Shown here: positions 59,390 to 64,000 of the stretch, one piece after another | How positions within the stretch are numbered: the first letter of the stretch is position 1 | How the letters are laid out: the number at the start of each line of letters is the position of its first letter | Source of the DNA: Oikopleura dioica | Taxonomy: Eukaryota; Chordata; Appendicularia; Copelata; Oikopleuridae | Direction: 5' to 3' | Length of the DNA: 64,000 nt | Assembly (NCBI GenBank): GCA_907165135.1 | Contig: OU015568.1 | Coordinates: 2,736,501-2,800,500 of the forward strand | Notes under the pieces: model-generated | What the model was told of the DNA's origin: nothing | The model's database searches: none | Seen by the model: the letters and a program-made list of their open reading frames with translations, nothing else | Program-made: the position numbers and the translations under genes

Positions 59390-60140
59390 CTTCTACTTTC
59401 CAATTTTTTAGAAACTAATCGAGTTAAATTGTCGGTAGCTTCACGTGTGCTCGAAATTGCGTTAAATCTGAAATAACGGTCGCTCTAAAAATCATTCACG
59501 TAAATTGCCGATTTCACGCAGAAAGCGCGTTCTTTGCTTCTAAAGGCGGTAGATCTGAAACAACAATTTCTTCTTTCCATTGACGACTTCTTCGAAGATT
59601 CAGCGGAATTGGTATTTTATTGGAGGGTTTTTAAAACAATTAACGATTGAAAAGTCGCACAAAGAATCTCAAATTAGATATTTCAAACGTCTTCGATAAC
59701 GGAGAACATAGATAGATTTGAGGCAATAATTTTTACAATTAATTTAATTATATAAATGATGAGATATGTCGTTCGAAAAAGGGCTATTTTCGAAGAATCT
59801 GAAATAAGCTTTTTTATCTGACATTATGAAAAATAATTGGCGATGGAGGATGATTATATCATAATCTTCTTTCGCTCTTCAAAGGGGGCATCTAAGAATG
59901 ATTGCTGGAGTGTCTGGGCGGTATAATATTTGGTATTGATTACGCGTTTTAGATCGCTAATTAATTTATCCAGGGATCACGTTTGAAGTGGTCAAAGGAT
60001 TTACCTTCACGACTCAAAAGCCTCTTACATCTCTTTTTTAACTACCATAGCTATCATCTGACGGATATGAGAACTTATATTTCTGAAAATTCATTTGAAG
60101 ATATCAGTTTTTCTTTTGGTTTATTTAGGGATGCGTCAGG
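59390..60140. other. No gene recognised
   Basis: AT-rich spacer between the peptide precursor and the convergent vWA5-like gene; no supported exon on either strand. Confidence 0.5.
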
Positions 60141-60148
60141 ATTTAAAT

Positions 60149-63100
60149 TTATGCTTCTGTGATTTTATTGCGATCGGACCGTTTCCAAAGGTCATTATCA
60201 AGAAGATATTGCTGTGTTCTTTCTAGTAGATTGATGAATTTATCTTCTCCTTTGTGGTATTCGATGGCCTTGTGGATTATCCTACTCCACGTTTCTCTGA
60301 AAAAATTGTCAGATGTTTTAATTGATGATTAAACCTCTCTGTTATCTCACAGAAATAGAAACACGTCCAAATGAGAATCGAGATTGCTTCATGATCATCT
60401 TTAAATTTGAAGTCCGGGCTTTGGTGGAATTCTTTGAATTGCTCTTCATTCATATCGAGCCAGATTTCGCTCAACTCTTCAAGTGTCGATCCTTTCAAAA
60501 CGATTTATTACTGCAGACGCGGGAAAGAACTTACTTTTTCTGATCATATATGCTGGTTCTCCAGGGGCATTTTGCCAGTGAGCGTTTTCGTCAGCGTTGA
60601 AAATCAGTTTGCCAAAATAATCGGATCTTTGTCGGCGCCAAGGCATGTTCAATTCAAGCCTTTTTTGGTTCAAAAGCACGAAAATAATCTTTTTTGATAA
60701 AAATCAAATAGAAAGACATTTCAGAACCGTCATTAATGCCATTACATTTTGGCTTCGGCTTCGGCCTGCCAAAACCTCCGAAAGAGAAGGACGGCTTTTC
60801 AGTAGGAGGCTTGTAACCGGTTGAAACTTGGTAATTGTGCATGAGCGCCAGTTGACGAACATCATTGGGATCTGCTGGGGGCGGTGGACCTCGACCATTT
60901 TGAATGAGTGCGCAGTGGGTGGCGTTGTTTTCGAGGAATGTTTCGGTCTAAAAATAATAATCGAAAAACGAAAGAAGGATTTTACATGAATGGCAAGTTG
61001 ACGTTGTCCTTGAAGATTGAGGCCGTTTGCTCCAAACCATCTGAGCTGCTGGAAATTATGAAGCTTTTTCGAGTTCTTGGGTCGCAAAAGAGATTCGGTT
61101 GGGAAGTCATGTGATGTTTCGATATTGCCTTCCCACGTGAGTTTAAGCCTGTATTTGGACAGATCTTGCTGGTGGTTTTCTTGAAAGATATTTTTCTAGA
61201 GAGGCATTTTTCAGTTGCTTTTACCTTGTTTAAAATGAAAGCTTATTCTGTCGTTGTCAATAACATCCGTTATTTGATTCCAATCTTCCTTCAAATAATT
61301 TTCAAAATAATCCTTGAGCTCATCTGAATCTCTTGGCAACTTCTTTTTGAAGCCTGAATAAACCCATTTTCTCAGTCGTTCATCATTCCATAGTTTCTTT
61401 AAATTCTGACCGGGGCCAGAGATGATTTCGATTTTGTCTTTTGAGTCGGATTTGTTAATGATCTCGGCGTTCGTGATTTTGAACTCGGAGTTGTTGATGT
61501 AATAAGGGATGACGGAGGCGATTTTTTCACGGAAGCGTTCTTTTTCTGTATTTGGTTTAATATTTTTTTAAGAATATCAGAAACCATAAGTAGTAGTCAT
61601 CTTGGTTGAAACTGATTTTTTAATTTAGGGAGTTATTCGATTTTATCAAGAAATTACACTTAGGGTGTTCCTTATTATAATGACCATATGGTACTGATTA
61701 AAAAATGACAAACCGAGCCTGAAAAATGCAAAACTTGACCATTGCCAGCTCTTGCCATCTCCCTAAAGCACTTGGAATCAACGATGATAGGTCCAACGAA
61801 AATAGGGTTGATTCTCAAATTCCCATTCGCCTCTTGCGTTTTCCGCCTGACGAGCTCCTCCAAGTTCTGTTTCCCTTCATCTTCTCCATCTTTCCAGCCA
61901 AATTGCTGATCCCCAATAACGAAAAAGATTCTTTCTGCCTCATGTTCCGAGTTTTTATCATTCGTCTGCTCTTCCAGGGTGCGCTCTAGAATCTCTCTGA
62001 TAAAAGGTCGACCAATGTTCGCGTCCATTGTTTTAACAGTTGCGTCGATTTCTTCATAATCTTTGACGGGTTGAAACCATTCAGATCCATTTTGAAGCTT
62101 TGGGATGAGATTCTCAGGGGTCCAGTTGTTTGTTTGGCCGTAAGTGATGATTCTCATGAAAGTTCTGCCGTCGTTAAGATTTGGGTCATTAATCAGTAGT
62201 CTTTTAAAGAATTGAACAATCTTCTAGCAGTGCGAAGTTTTTTATAGAAGCTTTGTGTTGATTGCCGCTATCTTTCTTATGAAAATATTCCAGTAGGATT
62301 TGATTATAAAAAGACTTTTGGTCCTCAAAAAAAAAAGGAAAATTTGTTCGATCCGTTCCTTAGTCCACCAATAATATTTCTAATGACATCGCCATGCAAA
62401 GACCCCGACCGAGAAACAATCAGCGTTACGAATCTCTTTCTCTTCGTTGATTTTTCAACTTTCATCTTCTTCAATAATTCTTTCGCTTGAATGTTCATGC
62501 TTAGTATCTTCCCATCTTCTTCATTCGCGCTGAAGTTTTCCACCCAGGAATCAGGTCCGAATGATTTTTGTGTTATTCTTATCGCCAATCTTGCGTTGTA
62601 AGTGCTCGGCGCTTCGCGAAGTCCGACTTTTGGATAGTCTTCGAGGTGAAATTTGAATTCGAAGTTGAAGTTTTTGCCCTCCATCATCTCGATCACGCAG
62701 TTTTTCATAATACAGTTATTGACATACGCATTTGCTTTGATTTCTACATCTTCTTTGCAGCAGATTTTTATGTCGTTTCGCTCATTTATATCTTCCTTCG
62801 TTCCAAAGAGATAAAAAGGGTGCACAAGTTGAAATTCTCCATTGATCATTTGTAATTGTTCGACAGTTTCTAAATGAATGACAATTCTTTCTGTCCCTTC
62901 CTTCATCGGCCCCATGACAAAATTAAAATTGTCGTTGTAGCAATCCGTCACGCCCATTGCTTCATGAATTCCGTCAATCATTCCTTCATTCAGCGCGTCC
63001 AGATAAGGTCTTGCTTCGTGAGTGTCCATTCGGTCTCTGATGCAATCTTTGACAACATGGAAGACTTTTTCATCTTTTATATACTCGGCGCGAAAGGAGA

Positions 63101-63382
63101 GAATATCAGTGCCGAAGTTTTTTGGGGAGGAGAAAATTGAACCATCGCCTTTTTTGGGTTATTTCTTGTCTCATTTCTAGTATTTACGAAAACTCACTCA
63201 AAGAGAGAAGAAAGAGCCCTAACCTTGTGGCGGCTTTGAATATGATTTCTTTGATGCCTGCTCTTCTGTAGGCCAAAATGTGAGCTCATAATAACAAAAG
63301 GCTTGCTTTCCCCGCAGCTCGATCCTTGGAAAATTCTCCTTTGCCAACAAAAAACAAAGAAAAACTTACCGAGATTTCGCAT
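60149..63382 (-). CDS. VIT and vWA domain protein (vWA5A-like)
   Basis: About ten exons. The N-terminal VIT region contains FRAEYIKDEKVFHVVKDCI and SCYNDNFNFVMGP-like strands (63120-62520). The vWA domain follows: KRFVTLIVSRSGSLHGD, MRIITYGQTNNWTP, a KTMDANIGRPFIREILE helix, RIFFVIGDQQFGW, and MARAGNGQVLHFS. Later exons match the C-terminal part of vWA5-type proteins, including LALMHNYQVSTGYKPP and WSRIIHKAIEYHKGEDKF. The metal-site motif is degenerate: Ser replaces the first Asp of DxSxS. Introns at 61546-61718 (GC-AG) and about 60685-60718 (GA-AG) are non-canonical. The first exon is uncertain. Intracellular or secreted location cannot be told. Ends at 60149. Confidence 0.65.
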
Positions 63383-63399
63383 GCCTTAGTTCAAGGCTC

Positions 63400-64000
63400 G
63401 TTATATTCGCCCCCTTCGCATTGTATATGCTTGTGGGAACGAAATTGGATTCGATCACCATTTTTTTCTCTAAAAAATGAGCTGAACCACAGCTTTTTTC
63501 ACGCGCGCAAGGGAAAGTTTTACGAGAGCGCGCAAATATTGACCCTGTTATGAGTAGCGAGACTGTTTTCCCTTTTTACGGACATAAAAAGAGCCCCTCG
63601 AGCTAATTTCGACTCATAATTTGGGAATGATTTTTGAGATAAAATGAAGAGCAACAACCACCGCTACACGAAGCATGCGATCACAATAAAATAGTACAAG
63701 AAGATTAGATTCCCCTGCCGATTGCCTCAAAAATGCAAAAATGAGGACTAAAAATTGTCATTATCATTTGTTTATTTACAGCTTTGTTTATGAACAAAGC
63801 ATAATTTTTATCTTTGTTCATTTAGTTCTGATGAAGTGTGCGCATAATTATGGCGCTATCTTGTTTCCTCAACTGAAAATTTCAAATAAATCTGCCGATA
63901 TTTCGTGCAATCTGCGGATAAGCATGCATTTATTCCTCAAGAAATCGAGGAAACTAGCCACTTTCTGATCAAAGAACAAAATGACTCGAAAAAGAAACCG
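63400..64000. other. No gene recognised
   Basis: Upstream flank of the vWA5-like gene; short frames only. Confidence 0.5.

Overview
The window looks like nuclear DNA of a larvacean tunicate, most likely Oikopleura dioica. Genes are densely packed on both strands, most introns are 30-80 bp, TATA boxes and polyadenylation signals sit very close to the coding ends, and several introns need the non-canonical borders GA-AG or GC-AG, as has been reported for that genome. Gene content is animal and chordate-like: FRAS/FREM matrix protein, pannexin-type channel, muscle-type myosin heavy chain, C-type lectins, lipocalin and carbohydrate sulfotransferases. Species assignment is inference; no search was run.

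Layout. 1-12.4 kb (minus): 3' part of a very large FREM2-like basement-membrane gene whose last exons lie beyond base 1. One of its introns contains a complete secreted-peptide gene on the opposite strand (3945-4169). 12.4-16.0 kb: gene-poor, with repeated palindromes. 16.0-18.2 kb (plus): pannexin/innexin-type channel. 18.3-23.2 kb: small genes (EF-hand-like, C-type lectin, secreted protein, single-pass and multi-pass membrane proteins). 24.16-25.18 kb: a 1,018-bp transposon-like element with inverted ends and an 8-bp target duplication. 25.9-27.9 kb: two tandem phospholipase-A2-like secreted proteins without the catalytic pair. 28.2-34.2 kb: a complete 1,935-residue conventional myosin heavy chain. 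34.8-37.0 kb: C-type lectin and a TMBIM/Lifeguard-like membrane protein. 37.2-41.1 kb: a 2-kb tandem duplication carrying two sulfotransferases, every intron of which appears to be GA-AG. 41.2-44.5 kb: CUB-domain receptor-like protein and small membrane or secreted proteins. 45.5-46.9 kb: a third PLA2-like protein. 48.1-54.1 kb: a 6,001-bp repeat-built element with the same type of ends and its own 8-bp target duplication. 54.3-56.1 kb: lipocalin with a foldback element in its first intron. 56.5-59.4 kb: several very small genes, including a possible processed-peptide precursor. 60.1-63.4 kb (minus): VIT/vWA5-like protein.

There is no single pathway here. Much of the content is extracellular or membrane-facing (matrix protein, lectins, PLA2-like proteins, lipocalin, sulfotransferases, CUB protein, peptides). 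Spliced models were built by hand. For most genes the exon phases close and total length is a multiple of three. Starts of the FREM2-like and vWA5-like genes remain uncertain.
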